Origin: Thiomicrospira cyclica ALM1 | GTDB taxonomy: Bacteria; Pseudomonadota; Gammaproteobacteria; Thiomicrospirales; Thiomicrospiraceae | DNA: 64,000 nt | Reading direction: 5' to 3' | NCBI RefSeq assembly: GCF_000214825.1 | Contig: NC_015581.1 | Location: 1,798,001-1,862,000 of the forward strand | Part shown: in pieces, positions 26,264-37,066 of the stretch | How the letters are laid out: each line of letters opens with the position of its first letter | Numbering within the stretch: the first letter of the stretch is position 1 | Position numbers and translations under genes: made by a program | The notes under the pieces: generated by a model | Databases searched by the model: none | What the model was told of the DNA's origin: nothing | Seen by the model: the letters and a program-made list of their open reading frames with translations, nothing else

Positions 26264-27388
26264 TTACGCTTCGCGTGCTTGTAGCTGTTCAATCAACTGT
26301 CTAATGGGCGCGGGTAAACCCAGTTCTAAGGCATCCGGTAGGTTAAACCAACTGCCTGTTGCATCCAGTGCTGCCGCATAATTAGGCACCCCTTCACAGA
26401 CCTGATCCTTTTGGATTGCTATCGAATCACCCAGCGTCACGTCTAGCATCACTTCTACTGGATACATCATCAAATGATAATGACTAAAGCTATGTTTAAG
26501 ACTAGGCCATTCTACCAAAGACTCAACCGCTGACTCAAACATCGCAAGATTAAGTTCCTCTGGGTCAGCCAAAGGCGTTTCAGGCAAACTATACAAACCA
26601 CCCCAAATCCCTTGCCCAGGCCGAGGTTGCAACCATAACTGGCCTTGTTTATTACGCAGAAGCCAACAGCAGGTCTGCTTGGTAGGTCGCGTTTTTTTAG
26701 GTTTCGTACTCGGCAAGCTAGCCACTTGAACGGTTTGCCAGGCCTGGCAAGTCGCTTGTACCGGGCACTGCTGGCAGCGCGGCTTGGAGCGTGTACAAAG
26801 CGTAGCACCTAAGTCCATTTGCGCTTGGGTATAGTCTGCCAATCGATGTGTTGGTACCTCGCTTAAAAGTTGCTCGGCCTGTTGCCATAACTGCTGTTGA
26901 ACCCCTGTAGTGCCGGGCCAACCCGCAATCGCAAAATAACGCGCTAATACTCGTTTAACATTGCCATCTAAAATAGCATAGGGCTGATTAAAAGCCTGGG
27001 CTAGAATCGCGCCTGCAGTTGACCGCCCGACCCCAGGCAAGGCTAAAATCGCCGCAAAATCTTGCGGAAACTTGCCATCATGCTGATTGATAATCTGCTG
27101 TGCCGCCTGGTGCAAATTGCGACCGCGAGCATAGTAGCCTAAACCCGACCAGTGCGCTAAAACCTCATCTTGACTTGCCGCCGCCAAACTGGCCACATCA
27201 GGAAAACGCTGCATAAACCGTTGATAATAAGGAATAACGGTTTGCACCTGAGTTTGTTGCAGCATAATTTCTGACACCCAAACATGATAAGCGGTGCGTG
27301 GCTGGTGCCACGGCAAATCATGACGACCATGGTCATCAAACCAGGCTAATAAAGGCGCAACAAAACTCACTCTACCCTCCAAGGACAA
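26264..27388 (-). CDS. mutY: Adenine DNA glycosylase MutY
   Basis: A 374-residue glycosylase that removes adenine opposite 8-oxoguanine. It has the [19 protein letters not shown] catalytic region, the helix-hairpin-helix [13 protein letters not shown] with its catalytic aspartate soon after ([12 protein letters not shown]), the four-cysteine cluster motif [17 protein letters not shown], and a C-terminal NUDIX-like domain (WGGLYSLPE). The palindrome copy at 26738 forms a perfect 16-base palindrome and codes for CQAWQ. Confidence 0.95.
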   Translation of the reverse strand: MSLEGRVSFVAPLLAWFDDHGRHDLPWHQPRTAYHVWVSEIMLQQTQVQTVIPYYQRFMQRFPDVASLAAASQDEVLAHWSGLGYYARGRNLHQAAQQIINQHDGKFPQDFAAILALPGVGRSTAGAILAQAFNQPYAILDGNVKRVLARYFAIAGWPGTTGVQQQLWQQAEQLLSEVPTHRLADYTQAQMDLGATLCTRSKPRCQQCPVQATCQAWQTVQVASLPSTKPKKTRPTKQTCCWLLRNKQGQLWLQPRPGQGIWGGLYSLPETPLADPEELNLAMFESAVESLVEWPSLKHSFSHYHLMMYPVEVMLDVTLGDSIAIQKDQVCEGVPNYAAALDATGSWFNLPDALELGLPAPIRQLIEQLQAREA

Positions 27389-27445
27389 GCTTTCCTAAGT
27401 CGGTTATACTATCAAACTTTTCAATGGCTGCTAAAGAAGCGTAAC

Positions 27446-28195
27446 ATGACTGAACATTCTGCCCAGACCCCCAACCTTTCTACTGAAGCATTAAACACCT
27501 CAAACCAAGGCGAGCCAACCGGTTTAGCGCGACGGATTAAAAGCTTTGTACTGCGCCAAGGCCGCATGTCCAAAGCGCAACAAGGCGCATTAGAACGCCT
27601 TTGGCCAGTGTATGGCTTAGAACCGGCAGGGGCGAGCTTGGATTTAATGGCTTTGTTTGGTCGTGATGCCGACACCTATGTCGAAATCGGTTTTGGGATG
27701 GGTACGAGCTTGGCGCAAATGGCAGCGGATAACCCTGATCGCAACTACATTGGTATTGAAGTCCATCGTCCCGGCGTCGGCGCGTTATGCAAACTGATTG
27801 AAGAACAGGGATTAACCAATATTCGAATTTTTAATCACGACGCGATTGACGTGTTGGAAAAACGCATTCCGCTGAACAGTCTGGCGGGCGTGTACTTGTT
27901 TTTCCCCGATCCTTGGCACAAAGCGCGTCATAAAAAACGCCGCATTGTACAACCTGAATTTGCCGCCAAACTGGCGCAACATCTGAAAATAGGCGGCGAA
28001 TTTCACATGGCCACCGACTGGGAAGATTATGCGTTGCACATGATGGAAGTCATGAGCGCCGCGCCCGATTATCGCAATGCCGCCGGTGACGGTCAATTTA
28101 CCCCACGCCCCGCCTATCGCCCACTCACCAAATTCGAACAGCGCGGCCATCGTTTAGGGCATGGCGTATGGGATTTGATATTTAATAAACAATAG
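27446..28195 (+). CDS. trmB: tRNA (guanine-N7-)-methyltransferase TrmB
   Basis: A 249-residue TrmB. The SAM site is [15 protein letters not shown], followed by [15 protein letters not shown] and the tRNA-contact motif [23 protein letters not shown]. It makes m7G46 in tRNA. It is divergent from mutY across a 57-base gap. The first about 35 residues are poorly conserved, so a later start cannot be excluded. Confidence 0.94.
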   Translation: MTEHSAQTPNLSTEALNTSNQGEPTGLARRIKSFVLRQGRMSKAQQGALERLWPVYGLEPAGASLDLMALFGRDADTYVEIGFGMGTSLAQMAADNPDRNYIGIEVHRPGVGALCKLIEEQGLTNIRIFNHDAIDVLEKRIPLNSLAGVYLFFPDPWHKARHKKRRIVQPEFAAKLAQHLKIGGEFHMATDWEDYALHMMEVMSAAPDYRNAAGDGQFTPRPAYRPLTKFEQRGHRLGHGVWDLIFNKQ

Positions 28196-28276
28196 TTTGC
28201 CGAATCCCAGTCAGAGCCTGATGCTCATCAAACATTAGGCTATTAATTAAGTTTTGTATGTTGAAAAGGGTTTCTT

Positions 28277-31084
28277 ATGACGCACACCGATTCTGCTCCA
28301 ATTATTCTTGTTGATGGTTCGTCGTATTTATTCCGCGCCTTTCATGCGATGCCGCCTTTGACCAATCGCGAAGGCCATCCGACCGGTGCGATTTATGGTG
28401 TGACCAATATGATTGGCAAGCTGTTGGAAACCTATCAGCCGGAACAGATCGCGGTGGTGTTTGATGCCAAGGGTAAAACCTTTCGCAATGATTTATACGC
28501 TGACTACAAGGCCCATCGCCCACCGATGCCGGATGAATTGCGGGTGCAAATTGCGCCGATTCATGAGATTGTCAAAGCACTGGGGTTGCCGCTGCTGGTG
28601 ATAGAGGGCGTGGAGGCGGACGATGTGATCGGTACGCTGGCTGTGCAAGCAACCCAGGCCAAAAAGGATGCATTGATTTCGACCGGCGATAAAGACATGG
28701 CGCAACTGGTGAATGAACATATCACCTTGATTAATACCATGACCGATACGCTAATGACACCCGACAAGGTGGTGGAAAAATTCGGCATTCGACCTGATCA
28801 AATTATTGATTATCTGGCGCTGATGGGCGACACCTCCGACAATATTCCAGGGATTCCAAAATGTGGGCCAAAAACCGCGGTAAAGTGGCTGACCGCTTAC
28901 GACACCATGGATAATCTGATCGCGCATGCGAATGAGATCAAAGGAAAAATTGGTGACACCCTGCGTGAGCATATTCCGCATTTAGCCTTGTCGCGTCAGT
29001 TGACCACCATTCGCACTGATTGCGATTTGCCGATTAATCTGCCGGATTTAACCCGCCAAGCACCAGATATCGACGCGCTAAAAACCCTGCTTGCGGAATA
29101 TGAGTTTAAAAACTGGCTAAAACAGTTAGAAGACGGGCAGTTGCCGTTTAGTCGCCAACAAAACCACCACGCCAAACCGGCCGCCAAAAACACGACGAGC
29201 AGCACCCAAGAAAGCGCTCAACAAGGTCTGGTGAGTGACGAACAAGCCGCCTTGCAAATCAACTCAGCCGATTACGAAACCATTTTGACCCAAGCGCAGT
29301 TTGACACCTGGCTGACCAAGCTTCAGCAAGCCGAACTGTTTGCGCTGGACACCGAAACCACCTCACTTGAACCCCTGCACGCGCAGTTGGTCGGATTGAG
29401 TTTTGCGGTCGAGTCAGCAACAGGCCTGGTGGAAGCGGCGTATTTACCGCTGAAACATGACTATGACGGCGCTCCGACCCAACTGGATTTTGAAACCACC
29501 CTCGCCAATCTGAAACCGCTGTTGGAATCCGAACAACCGCAGAAAGTCGGTCAAAACCTGAAATACGATTGGCACGTGTTGGCCAACCACGGCATTCAAT
29601 TACGCGGAATGGCGTTTGATACCATGCTGGAATCCTATGTGCTGAACTCGGTTGCGACTCGGCATAATATGGACGATCTAGCACAGCATTACCTCAATAA
29701 AACCACGATTACCTTTGAAGACATTGCCGGCAAAGGTAAGGCGCAAAAAACCTTTAACCAGATTGACCTTGCACAGGCTGCGCCCTATGCCGCAGAAGAT
29801 GCGGATATAACCCTGCAACTCCATCAAACCCTGTATCCACAACTGACCGAAAAAGCCGATCTCGCGCAGGTTTTAAACGAGATTGAAATGCCACTGATGC
29901 CGGTGCTGGCGAAAATGGAACGCCACGGCATGTTAATCGACAAGGATCTGCTGAAGATTCAAAGCGGCGAATTGGCCAAAAAAATCACCACGCTGGAAAA
30001 CGAGGCCTATCGCATTGCGGGGCAAGAATTTAACCTCGGCTCACCCAAGCAACTGCAAGAGATTCTGTTTGAACAACTCGGACTGCCGGTGATAAAAAAA
30101 ACCCCGAAAGGCGTGCCCTCTACCGCTGAACCGGTTTTGGCGGAACTAGCAGAACAAGGCCACGAACTGCCGAAGGTGATTACCCAGCATCGCAGTTTGG
30201 CCAAACTCAAGTCCACTTATACTGATGCCTTGCCCAAGCAAATCAACCTGCAAACCGGACGGGTGCACACCTCTTACCAACAAGCGGTGGCCTCGACCGG
30301 ACGCTTGTCGTCAACCGAGCCGAATCTGCAAAATATACCGATTCGTACCGCCGAAGGTCGTCGTATTCGTCAAGCCTTTATCGCCAGGTCGGGCTATCAA
30401 CTCCTCGCCGCCGACTACTCGCAAATTGAGTTGCGGATTATGGCGCATTTAAGCGAAGATCCAGGCCTAGTGCAAGCCTTTGCCGAAGGCAAGGATATTC
30501 ACCAAGCGACCGCAGCTGAGATTTTTGATATGCCGTTGAACGAGGTGACCAGCGAACAACGCCGCAGCGCCAAAGCAGTGAACTTTGGCTTAATTTATGG
30601 CATGTCGGCATTTGGCTTGGCCAACCAACTGGGAATTGACCGAGGCTTGGCACAAGCCTATATCGACCGTTATTTTGATCGCTATCCGGGTGTAAAAGCC
30701 TATATGAACACCACCAAGGCCGATGCCGAATACTACGGTTATGTCGAAACCCTCGCTGGGCGACGTTTTTATCTGCCTGATATTAAAGCCCGTGGCCCAC
30801 GCAAACAACATGCCGAACGCACCGCAATTAATGCGCCGATGCAAGGCACGGCAGCGGATATTATTAAAAAAGCGATGATAGGGCTTGATCGCTGGATTGA
30901 ACAAAGTGACTTAGATATTCGGATGCTGATGCAGGTACACGATGAATTGGTGTTTGAAGTCAAAACTGAACAGCTGGAACAGATCAAACCTGAAATCAAA
31001 CGCCTGATGGAAAGCGCCATGCCGCTGAATGTGCCGCTGATTGTGGAAATCGGTCAGGGCGATAACTGGGACCAGGCGCATTAA
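28277..31084 (+). CDS. polA: DNA polymerase I
   Basis: A 935-residue polymerase I with all three domains. The 5'-3' exonuclease spans about 1-290 (LVDGSSYLFRAFHAMPPL start, GDKDMAQL). The 3'-5' exonuclease spans about 330-520 and keeps the acidic pair in ALDTETTSLEP, so proofreading is probably intact. The polymerase domain fills the rest, with LLAADYSQIELRIMAHLS and QVHDELVFEV carrying the catalytic aspartates. The gene is richer in GC than the regulatory flanks. A CAGGCCTGG lies at 29421 and a one-base variant at 30471. Confidence 0.97.
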   Translation: MTHTDSAPIILVDGSSYLFRAFHAMPPLTNREGHPTGAIYGVTNMIGKLLETYQPEQIAVVFDAKGKTFRNDLYADYKAHRPPMPDELRVQIAPIHEIVKALGLPLLVIEGVEADDVIGTLAVQATQAKKDALISTGDKDMAQLVNEHITLINTMTDTLMTPDKVVEKFGIRPDQIIDYLALMGDTSDNIPGIPKCGPKTAVKWLTAYDTMDNLIAHANEIKGKIGDTLREHIPHLALSRQLTTIRTDCDLPINLPDLTRQAPDIDALKTLLAEYEFKNWLKQLEDGQLPFSRQQNHHAKPAAKNTTSSTQESAQQGLVSDEQAALQINSADYETILTQAQFDTWLTKLQQAELFALDTETTSLEPLHAQLVGLSFAVESATGLVEAAYLPLKHDYDGAPTQLDFETTLANLKPLLESEQPQKVGQNLKYDWHVLANHGIQLRGMAFDTMLESYVLNSVATRHNMDDLAQHYLNKTTITFEDIAGKGKAQKTFNQIDLAQAAPYAAEDADITLQLHQTLYPQLTEKADLAQVLNEIEMPLMPVLAKMERHGMLIDKDLLKIQSGELAKKITTLENEAYRIAGQEFNLGSPKQLQEILFEQLGLPVIKKTPKGVPSTAEPVLAELAEQGHELPKVITQHRSLAKLKSTYTDALPKQINLQTGRVHTSYQQAVASTGRLSSTEPNLQNIPIRTAEGRRIRQAFIARSGYQLLAADYSQIELRIMAHLSEDPGLVQAFAEGKDIHQATAAEIFDMPLNEVTSEQRRSAKAVNFGLIYGMSAFGLANQLGIDRGLAQAYIDRYFDRYPGVKAYMNTTKADAEYYGYVETLAGRRFYLPDIKARGPRKQHAERTAINAPMQGTAADIIKKAMIGLDRWIEQSDLDIRMLMQVHDELVFEVKTEQLEQIKPEIKRLMESAMPLNVPLIVEIGQGDNWDQAH

Positions 31085-31090
31085 GAAACG

Positions 31091-31106
31091 ACCTCTAGAG
31101 GTTTTA
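31091..31106 (+). terminator. Possible short terminator after polA
   Basis: The palindrome ACCTCTAGAGGT is followed by TTT seven bases after the polA stop. The stem has no loop bases unless the centre opens, so it is weak. Confidence 0.35.
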
Positions 31107-31154
31107 AAGCGACTAGGGCCGTTGTTTTATGATTGTTAAATTCTCAAAGCGCGA

Positions 31155-31820
31155 TTAAGCACGACGGAAAAGAGCTACTAAGTCATCACGTAAATCTACA
31201 CGACCCATTTCTTCAAGCTTAACGTCTGTTCCTGTTACGGTCACCTTTTGTAATGCTGCTTGCGAATTAGGAATATCAAGAGTAATCGCAGCTAATTTTG
31301 CACTCGCTAAATAACTCGCAACCTTAGCGTTATTTTTCAAAATATCCTGCGGCTGCTGTTGTGCCCAGGTGGTCGCATGAAACACAACAGTGCCTTGGTA
31401 ATTCGCATCAGCAAGTGCAACTAAAGTTTGCTCAAGTATTTCAACATTATCATCACGCAGGAATTCACCGCCAAACGCTAGAAAAACGGCCTCTTGATCC
31501 ATAATTCGTGCAACAGCAATTTTAGCGTCTTCGTCTGTTGCAACAGACTCAAAAACTAAATTAGCATCACCTTTTTTGGTTAAATAACCACCACCAATAC
31601 CGCCTACTAGGGTTCCACAAATACGAGAACGATTACTGATAATGCCCAGATTATTTACATTCATAGCGCCCTGCAAAACTTGACCGATAGTAGCGCCAGC
31701 CATGATACGAATTGTTTGGGCTTCACCTGCCGTCAAAGGTTTTTTTGCTTCTGCATAAACAACCATTGAGCTCATTCCCATTAAACCGAATAACACACCA
31801 CTTAAAATTGACTTATGCAT
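31155..31820 (-). CDS. Exported protein of unknown function (221 aa)
   Basis: I do not recognise this family. Residues 1-24 form a signal peptide (basic HK, hydrophobic VLFGLMGMSSMVV, AEA cleavage). A glycine-rich stretch LVGGIGGGYLTKKG near residue 70-85 follows one cysteine (RICGTL). The rest is mixed alpha/beta, with repeated hydrophobic strands such as TVVFHATTWAQQQPQDIL. It is a single-gene unit facing polA and has a 100-base upstream gap before lpxL. It may be a periplasmic or envelope protein; no function can be named. Confidence 0.75.
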   Translation of the reverse strand: MHKSILSGVLFGLMGMSSMVVYAEAKKPLTAGEAQTIRIMAGATIGQVLQGAMNVNNLGIISNRSRICGTLVGGIGGGYLTKKGDANLVFESVATDEDAKIAVARIMDQEAVFLAFGGEFLRDDNVEILEQTLVALADANYQGTVVFHATTWAQQQPQDILKNNAKVASYLASAKLAAITLDIPNSQAALQKVTVTGTDVKLEEMGRVDLRDDLVALFRRA

Positions 31821-31925
31821 TGCTAAACTCCCGATTAAAAATAAACTTCACTAGCAGATGTTAATTTAAGCTAGACAAAAGACTATGTCTAAATCAAGGA
31901 AGTTTTATAAAAGCTTATAGCCATA

Positions 31926-32834
31926 TCAATATATTTTTTGACCGGGTACGTTTTTGAAGCGCTTATAAGACCATTGATATTGCGCTGGACATAAGCTCAG
32001 AGCTTGCTCAACCCCTTTATTTAATGCTGCTGCTGCCTCAATATCATCGGTACTGCTAACTAAATCAGTCGCTGGAATCACGTGAACACGGTAGCCATCA
32101 GCACCGGCTAAGCGCTCCGTAAAGGTATAAAAAACCGGACACTGTGCCTTTTGCGCTAATTTAGCCACTAACAACATGGTATTCGCTGGCTGCGCAAAAA
32201 ATGGCGCAATCACACCGCCACTGGCACCAGGATCCTGGTCGGGAAGAATGCCAACCATTTGCTGGTCTTTAAGTGCGCGTCGCAAAGCCTTTACACCGCT
32301 CATATCTGTGGGTACAAGATCGGCACCACCCCGCTCACGCACGGCACGCATAAAAGTTTCAATAGACGCCATCCGCGGCGGCCGATACAAACTGGTAATG
32401 CCATATTTAACCGACCAATACCAGCCCATCAATTCCCAAGCGCCCAAATGCGGCGACAACACGATCACGCCTCGTTGCTTTGCCAGACCTGCTTCGAGTT
32501 GCTCTAAACCACGCACCTCTTTTACCAAGGGTAATAATTTCTCTTTTGGCCAGAGCCATAAAGGCCCTAATTCCGTAACGGTTTTGCCTAACTCGACCAA
32601 ACTTTGCTTGGCCATTTGATCACGCCAGGCCTGGTCGTGTTGAGGATAGGCAATAGCCAAATTGATCAAGGTAATGCGTTTAGCCTTATTAGGCAGACGC
32701 CACAGCAACCAGCCTAACCCCTGCCCCAATCGACGATTCAATCCCAAAGGCAATTTAGAAAAGCCCCAAATTAAACCTTTAAACAATACGCCTGCAATAG
32801 GATGACGGTCACTCGAAGCCAGCGTTTTACTCAT
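31926..32834 (-). CDS. lpxL: Lipid A biosynthesis acyltransferase (LpxL/HtrB family)
   Basis: A 302-residue inner-membrane acyltransferase adding a secondary fatty acid to lipid A. The catalytic H(x4)E motif is in LSPHLGAWELMGWY, followed by SLYRPPRM and the LPDQDPGASGG motif. The start at 32834 overlaps the ttcA stop by 8 bases; MLMSK at 32840 is an alternative. LpxL and LpxM cannot be told apart with certainty here. A palindrome copy at 32625 lies in the gene. Confidence 0.87.
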   Translation of the reverse strand: MSKTLASSDRHPIAGVLFKGLIWGFSKLPLGLNRRLGQGLGWLLWRLPNKAKRITLINLAIAYPQHDQAWRDQMAKQSLVELGKTVTELGPLWLWPKEKLLPLVKEVRGLEQLEAGLAKQRGVIVLSPHLGAWELMGWYWSVKYGITSLYRPPRMASIETFMRAVRERGGADLVPTDMSGVKALRRALKDQQMVGILPDQDPGASGGVIAPFFAQPANTMLLVAKLAQKAQCPVFYTFTERLAGADGYRVHVIPATDLVSSTDDIEAAAALNKGVEQALSLCPAQYQWSYKRFKNVPGQKIY

Positions 32835-33603
32835 CAACATCCTCCGTGACCAGGCCTGCTAAACCCGCATGATTGTCATCACCAATAAGGGGTTGCATGG
32901 CCGTCCATAAATTCGCATAGAGGTGTTTATTACGTTGTTCTTCTGCCAGCAAAAGGTCTTTAAAATGCTGACGGGCTTGCGGCTTGGCAAAACACGCGGG
33001 ACAGTTATCCGGAATCACCGGCAGGCCTGCTGATGCCGCAAAATCACGGGTTTGATTTTCGCGCACCCGCACAAACGGACGAATTATGCGAATGTCTTTT
33101 TCGTTATTAAGATAGTGCGCTTTCATGGTGCGCAACTGACCGGCATTAAACGCCGACATCACAAAGCTTTCAGTCAAATCGTCGAGATGCTGTGCTAGGG
33201 CCAACACGTTATAGCCCTCACGACGACAGACGGTGTAAAGCTTGCCGCGCTTATGCCGTGAACAAAAACTACAAAATGAATCGCCTTTCATATATTGATT
33301 AGCCAGCGCAACCAAATCTTCCGATTCATAAAAATACGGCACGTCAAGATCGGCCAAAAAAGCCTTCAGTGGTGATGGGTCAAAGCCGGGTATTTCTGGG
33401 TCAATGGTACAGGCTGCTAACTCAAATTTAATCGGGGCATGGCGTTGCAAATGTTTTAACACCATCAACAGCGCCAGGGAGTCTTTGCCACCGGATAAGC
33501 CTAACAGTACGCGATCACCGTCGCGCAACATTTTGTATTGCGCGATAGCGCGCCCAACCGATTGGAGGATTTTTTTAGGAGGTTTGATTTTCATAACACA
33601 CAT
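32827..33603 (-). CDS. ttcA: tRNA 2-thiocytidine synthetase TtcA
   Basis: A 258-residue PP-loop enzyme. LGLSGGKDSLALLMVL is the ATP-binding loop. The CSFCSRHKRG pair and the later CPACF pair bind the iron-sulfur cluster. It thiolates cytidine 32 of some tRNAs. The N-terminal KPPKKILQSVGRAIAQYKML and the LAQHLDDLTESF motif fit TtcA. Two CAGGCCTG copies occur at 32851 and 33022. It is the first gene of the ttcA-lpxL pair. Confidence 0.93.
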   Translation of the reverse strand: MCVMKIKPPKKILQSVGRAIAQYKMLRDGDRVLLGLSGGKDSLALLMVLKHLQRHAPIKFELAACTIDPEIPGFDPSPLKAFLADLDVPYFYESEDLVALANQYMKGDSFCSFCSRHKRGKLYTVCRREGYNVLALAQHLDDLTESFVMSAFNAGQLRTMKAHYLNNEKDIRIIRPFVRVRENQTRDFAASAGLPVIPDNCPACFAKPQARQHFKDLLLAEEQRNKHLYANLWTAMQPLIGDDNHAGLAGLVTEDVDE

Positions 33604-33675
33604 TAACGTGAAAAGAACAACAGTATAAACAAGCCACTAACAAAAATCTCATTTTAAATAATGACGGATATACAC

Positions 33676-34776
33676 CTACGCCTTGCGTCTTAACCAGACG
33701 CCAGACTCAATATGATGACTATAGGGAAATTGATCAAACAGCGCGGCCGAGACAAGGTCATGAGTGGTTAACAAGGTGTCTAGATCATGCGCAAGCGTTT
33801 CTGGGTTGCAGGAAATATATAAAATGTTATCGTGGTATGTCGCCATCCCTCGAGTCAGATCATCAAGCCCTGAGCGCGGTGGATCAACAAAAATAGTTTT
33901 GAAGTTGTAGCGATTTAAATCGACATCGGCCATGCGATTAAACGCTTTCCCCGCAAGCGCCTGCGCCACTTCCTCCGCTGCCATTTTAACCACCGTTACA
34001 TTAGCAATGGCGTTTTGAGCCAGGTTGAACTGGGCCGATTTCACCGAGGTTTTGGAAATTTCAGTGGCCAACACGCTTGAATAAATATCGGCTAAGGCAA
34101 TCGAAAAATGGCCATTACCACAATAGAGCTCTAACAAATCACTCGGCTGCTGCGCCACAATTTGACGACTTTGTTCGCGCGCCCATGCGAGCATATTTTG
34201 CGCCATTTCAGCATTCGGCTGGGTAAAACTGTTTTCGATTTGTTGGAATAACCAGGCCTGGTTATCGGTCGCTAAACGCTCAATAACAAAATCCTGATCT
34301 AGTAGAATTTTTTGTTTGCGGCTACGACCTATCAGGTGATTAATCGGCAAGGTTTCGCGCAATTTTTGAGCAGCTAAGGACCAGACCTGCTCATCGATTT
34401 TTTTTCGATAAATGAGCGTAACCAGCATTTCGCCACTCAAGGTCGCTAAGAAATCGATTTCAAACAGACCGTTTTTGAGCGTGTCACTGTCACTGATTGC
34501 CGCCAACAGCGGTTGCATCAACTGATCAATTGCTTCACATGCCATCGGGCAGGATGTAATTTCTATCGGCTGTTTTGGATTGGCTGAGTCGAACATCGCA
34601 TAAAACAAACGCTCCGGCGTATGCCAAATCCGAAACTCTGCGCGTTGACGATAATGTTTGGGGGGTGACGCGTAAACCTGCAACGAGTCCGCTATACTAG
34701 GCACCAAATCAAGCAAACGCTGCTGTTTATCGGCCAACTGTTGTTGATATTGTTGCGGAAAAACCTGACACAGCAT
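33676..34776 (-). CDS. trmA: tRNA (uracil-5-)-methyltransferase TrmA
   Basis: A 366-residue TrmA that makes T54 in tRNA. It has [16 protein letters not shown] (SAM site), [11 protein letters not shown], and the catalytic cysteine in [15 protein letters not shown] near residue 320. Like TrmA and unlike RlmC/RlmD it lacks an N-terminal TRAM domain or iron-sulfur cysteines. Its length equals that of E. coli TrmA. A palindrome copy at 34252 (16-base perfect) codes for NQAWL. Confidence 0.94.
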   Translation of the reverse strand: MLCQVFPQQYQQQLADKQQRLLDLVPSIADSLQVYASPPKHYRQRAEFRIWHTPERLFYAMFDSANPKQPIEITSCPMACEAIDQLMQPLLAAISDSDTLKNGLFEIDFLATLSGEMLVTLIYRKKIDEQVWSLAAQKLRETLPINHLIGRSRKQKILLDQDFVIERLATDNQAWLFQQIENSFTQPNAEMAQNMLAWAREQSRQIVAQQPSDLLELYCGNGHFSIALADIYSSVLATEISKTSVKSAQFNLAQNAIANVTVVKMAAEEVAQALAGKAFNRMADVDLNRYNFKTIFVDPPRSGLDDLTRGMATYHDNILYISCNPETLAHDLDTLLTTHDLVSAALFDQFPYSHHIESGVWLRRKA

Positions 34777-34969
34777 GCCACCACCCTCTTACTAAAAACT
34801 TGGCGGGCATTATATCGCGCCTGGCGAACAAAGCCTAACATCTCACCTTTACACCTTGATTTAGACTCCAAACTGCCTGTCATCAATTAACTCAATCGAC
34901 TTTGATAACAAAACAACCAGGCCTGGTTGTGAAATGCTTTGGAATTGTCGGCTTGGTTTGAATTTGCGC
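34777..34969. other. Intergenic region with an 18-base perfect palindrome
   Basis: This gap between trmA and the acyltransferase remnant holds ACAACCAGGCCTGGTTGT (34913-34930), the longest perfect form of the repeated palindrome in the window. No gene or other signal is visible in it. Confidence 0.7.
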
Positions 34970-36952
34970 CTAGTCTTTTGCCAACTGATCGCGGAACACC
35001 TGCTCAAACATCGGCAGGAGATATTTATTGCCGTATTCGCTGAGGTGGTCATCGTCATAGTAAAGCGGGCGACCGTTGCGGGAGCCATAGCAATATTGAT
35101 CGTCACACAAATACGGCAATGGATCGAGGATTTTTACCCCGCATTGTTCTACCGCTTGGTCTTGTGCTTCCCATACCAATTTATGGCGCTGGTCATATTC
35201 CTCAAGCGTGATTTTGATGTCGTCATTGCCGCGGCTAAACATCAAATTTCTAGCTAGTTGGTTTGGAACATGAACACCCAATTCGGGTACTGGTCTGACC
35301 AAATACACCTGATTAATTTTTTGAAGCTCACATGCAGTCTTTTTATACGCATCTTGAAACCTAGACCAGTAGATAGGGTTTTCTAATTCAGTAAAAGGCT
35401 TGTCAAAATATGCAATGGGCTCAGGCTATTGTTCGTTGTGCCATTTTGTATATACACTTGTTCGGCTTATTAACACTAAAGGAGGAACAGAGTTTTTGTT
35501 TGGGATAAGATCATCAAGCAACCAGTTATTGAACGAATAGCAACGACCTTCATCGTTAGTTCTTTTGATTCCACGTATAGTTGCACAACCACTTAGTCCA
35601 TAAAAAAGTACAGAATTTTTGTAATTCGATGCTGACGTTTCTGCTGCTGTAATAGCTGAAGCAGCATGACTATCTCCCAACAAAATTGCGCCAACAGCAC
35701 CTTCTCCATAAACACATCCCGGTGAACTATTGCCTGCTGCAGATTCAAAACACTCTTTGCGCCTTGGATCTTTATTATTTGCCGCCGCTGCGGCTAATTC
35801 AACCGCTGGTGGCAAGCGGTTTTCAAAGGTAAGCACTCTGACGCTTACCGCTGCTAAGCCGATTACCAGGCCTGCCAAGGCGATGGCGAAGATTTCTTTG
35901 CGGAGGCTGGATGCCGATAGATAAGATCGGGTTGGCACTTCGACTAGATGGTAAAATAAGTGCGCTAAAACCAAACTCAAAGCAATCGCGCCACTGACCC
36001 ACAGCCAATCGTTTTGTAATCCCGCAAAATACAACGCCACCACCAACAGCCAGTGCCATAAATACAACGAATACGAACGGTCGCCAAGCCATTGCGCGAG
36101 CGGATTCACCGTTAATTTAGCTTGTGTTCCTTGGGTTTGATTGGCGAGAATAATCAATACCGTGCCCAGCACCGGCAAGAGCGCCCAACCGCTTGGCCAC
36201 GCATAAGTGCTATCGAGCAATAACATCGCTATTGCCCATAATCCAAATCCACTCCATAACAGCGGTTTGCTGTATTTTTGTAAACTGAACATTTCGCGGC
36301 CAATTAAAAATGCTAAGCCACCGGCGGCGAGTTCCCAGCCGCGTGTCGGTAATAAATAAAACGCGGCCGTTGGTTTCCATTCACTTGCGACTATACTCAA
36401 AACCAGTGAAGCGACAAACACCAAACCCAACCCCCAAAACAGGGTTTTAAGCTGCGGTTTAATTTTCCATAGAATGATTAAAAAGATGGGGAACAACAAA
36501 TAAAACTGGGCTTCCACCGCTAACGACCAAGTATGCAACAACCACTTTTCATGCGCGGCAGCATCAAAATAACCGGTTGAACGCCAGAAATGAATATTAG
36601 ATAAAAACGACAGCGAATAAGCCGACTGTGCACCCAAAGTTTGATAATCCGGCGCGGGCAAGAAAAACCAACCTAAAACCAGTAACACCGCAATCACCAA
36701 CATCAATGCCGGCAAAATGCGTCGCGCACGCGCCATATAAAACTTCCAAATCGAAAAGTTATTGCGCTCTAAGCCTTTAACAATAATCGCGGTCATTAAA
36801 AAACCGGAAATCACAAAGAAAATATCCACCCCAAGAAAACCGGCTTACAGGCCTGGTAGTTGGAAATGGAATAACAATACGGCAATCACAGCTTAGGCAC
36901 GCAGGCCGTTAATGTCTTCGCGGTAGAGTACGGGAGAAGGTAGGTGGTTCAT
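34970..36952 (-). pseudogene. Acyltransferase_3-SGNH (OatA-type) protein with three in-frame stops
   Basis: One reading frame of 660 codons runs from ATG 36950-36952 to the stop at 34970 with no frameshift, but is broken by TAA (36893-36895, codon 20), TAA (36845-36847, codon 36) and TAG (35426-35428). The read-through product is a typical O-antigen or peptidoglycan O-acetyltransferase: ten or so membrane helices after VDIFFVISGFLM, then a periplasmic SGNH domain with GDSHAAS and a terminal DDDHLSEYG motif. All the domain motifs are intact around the stops. It lies between trmA and a TA-like region. A recent pseudogene is most likely. Confidence 0.85.
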
Positions 36953-36981
36953 ATTACTTAGGCATTAGAAATAAAACCCGA

Positions 36982-37046
36982 AGTTTAACAAAAATTAACT
37001 AGTTAGTTAATTTTAAGTTAACTACTAGTTAATTAACTTCAGTGTT
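36982..37046. promoter_or_regulatory. Cluster of AGTTAA/TTAACT inverted repeats
   Basis: The gap between the acyltransferase remnant and the HTH gene holds AATTAACTA-GT-TAGTTAATT (perfect arms), then AAGTTAACT and AGTTAATTAACT (perfect). Several overlapping dyads of one hexamer close to a regulator gene suggest an operator for that regulator. Binding is inferred. Confidence 0.55.
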
Positions 37047-37066
37047 TTAATTTAACTTTTTGTTAC

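Noticed and set aside
35426-36829. Acyltransferase and SGNH parts as two separate genes or a frameshift
   Set aside because: Codon positions show that all parts, including the N-terminal 39 codons, lie in one frame; only stop codons separate them.
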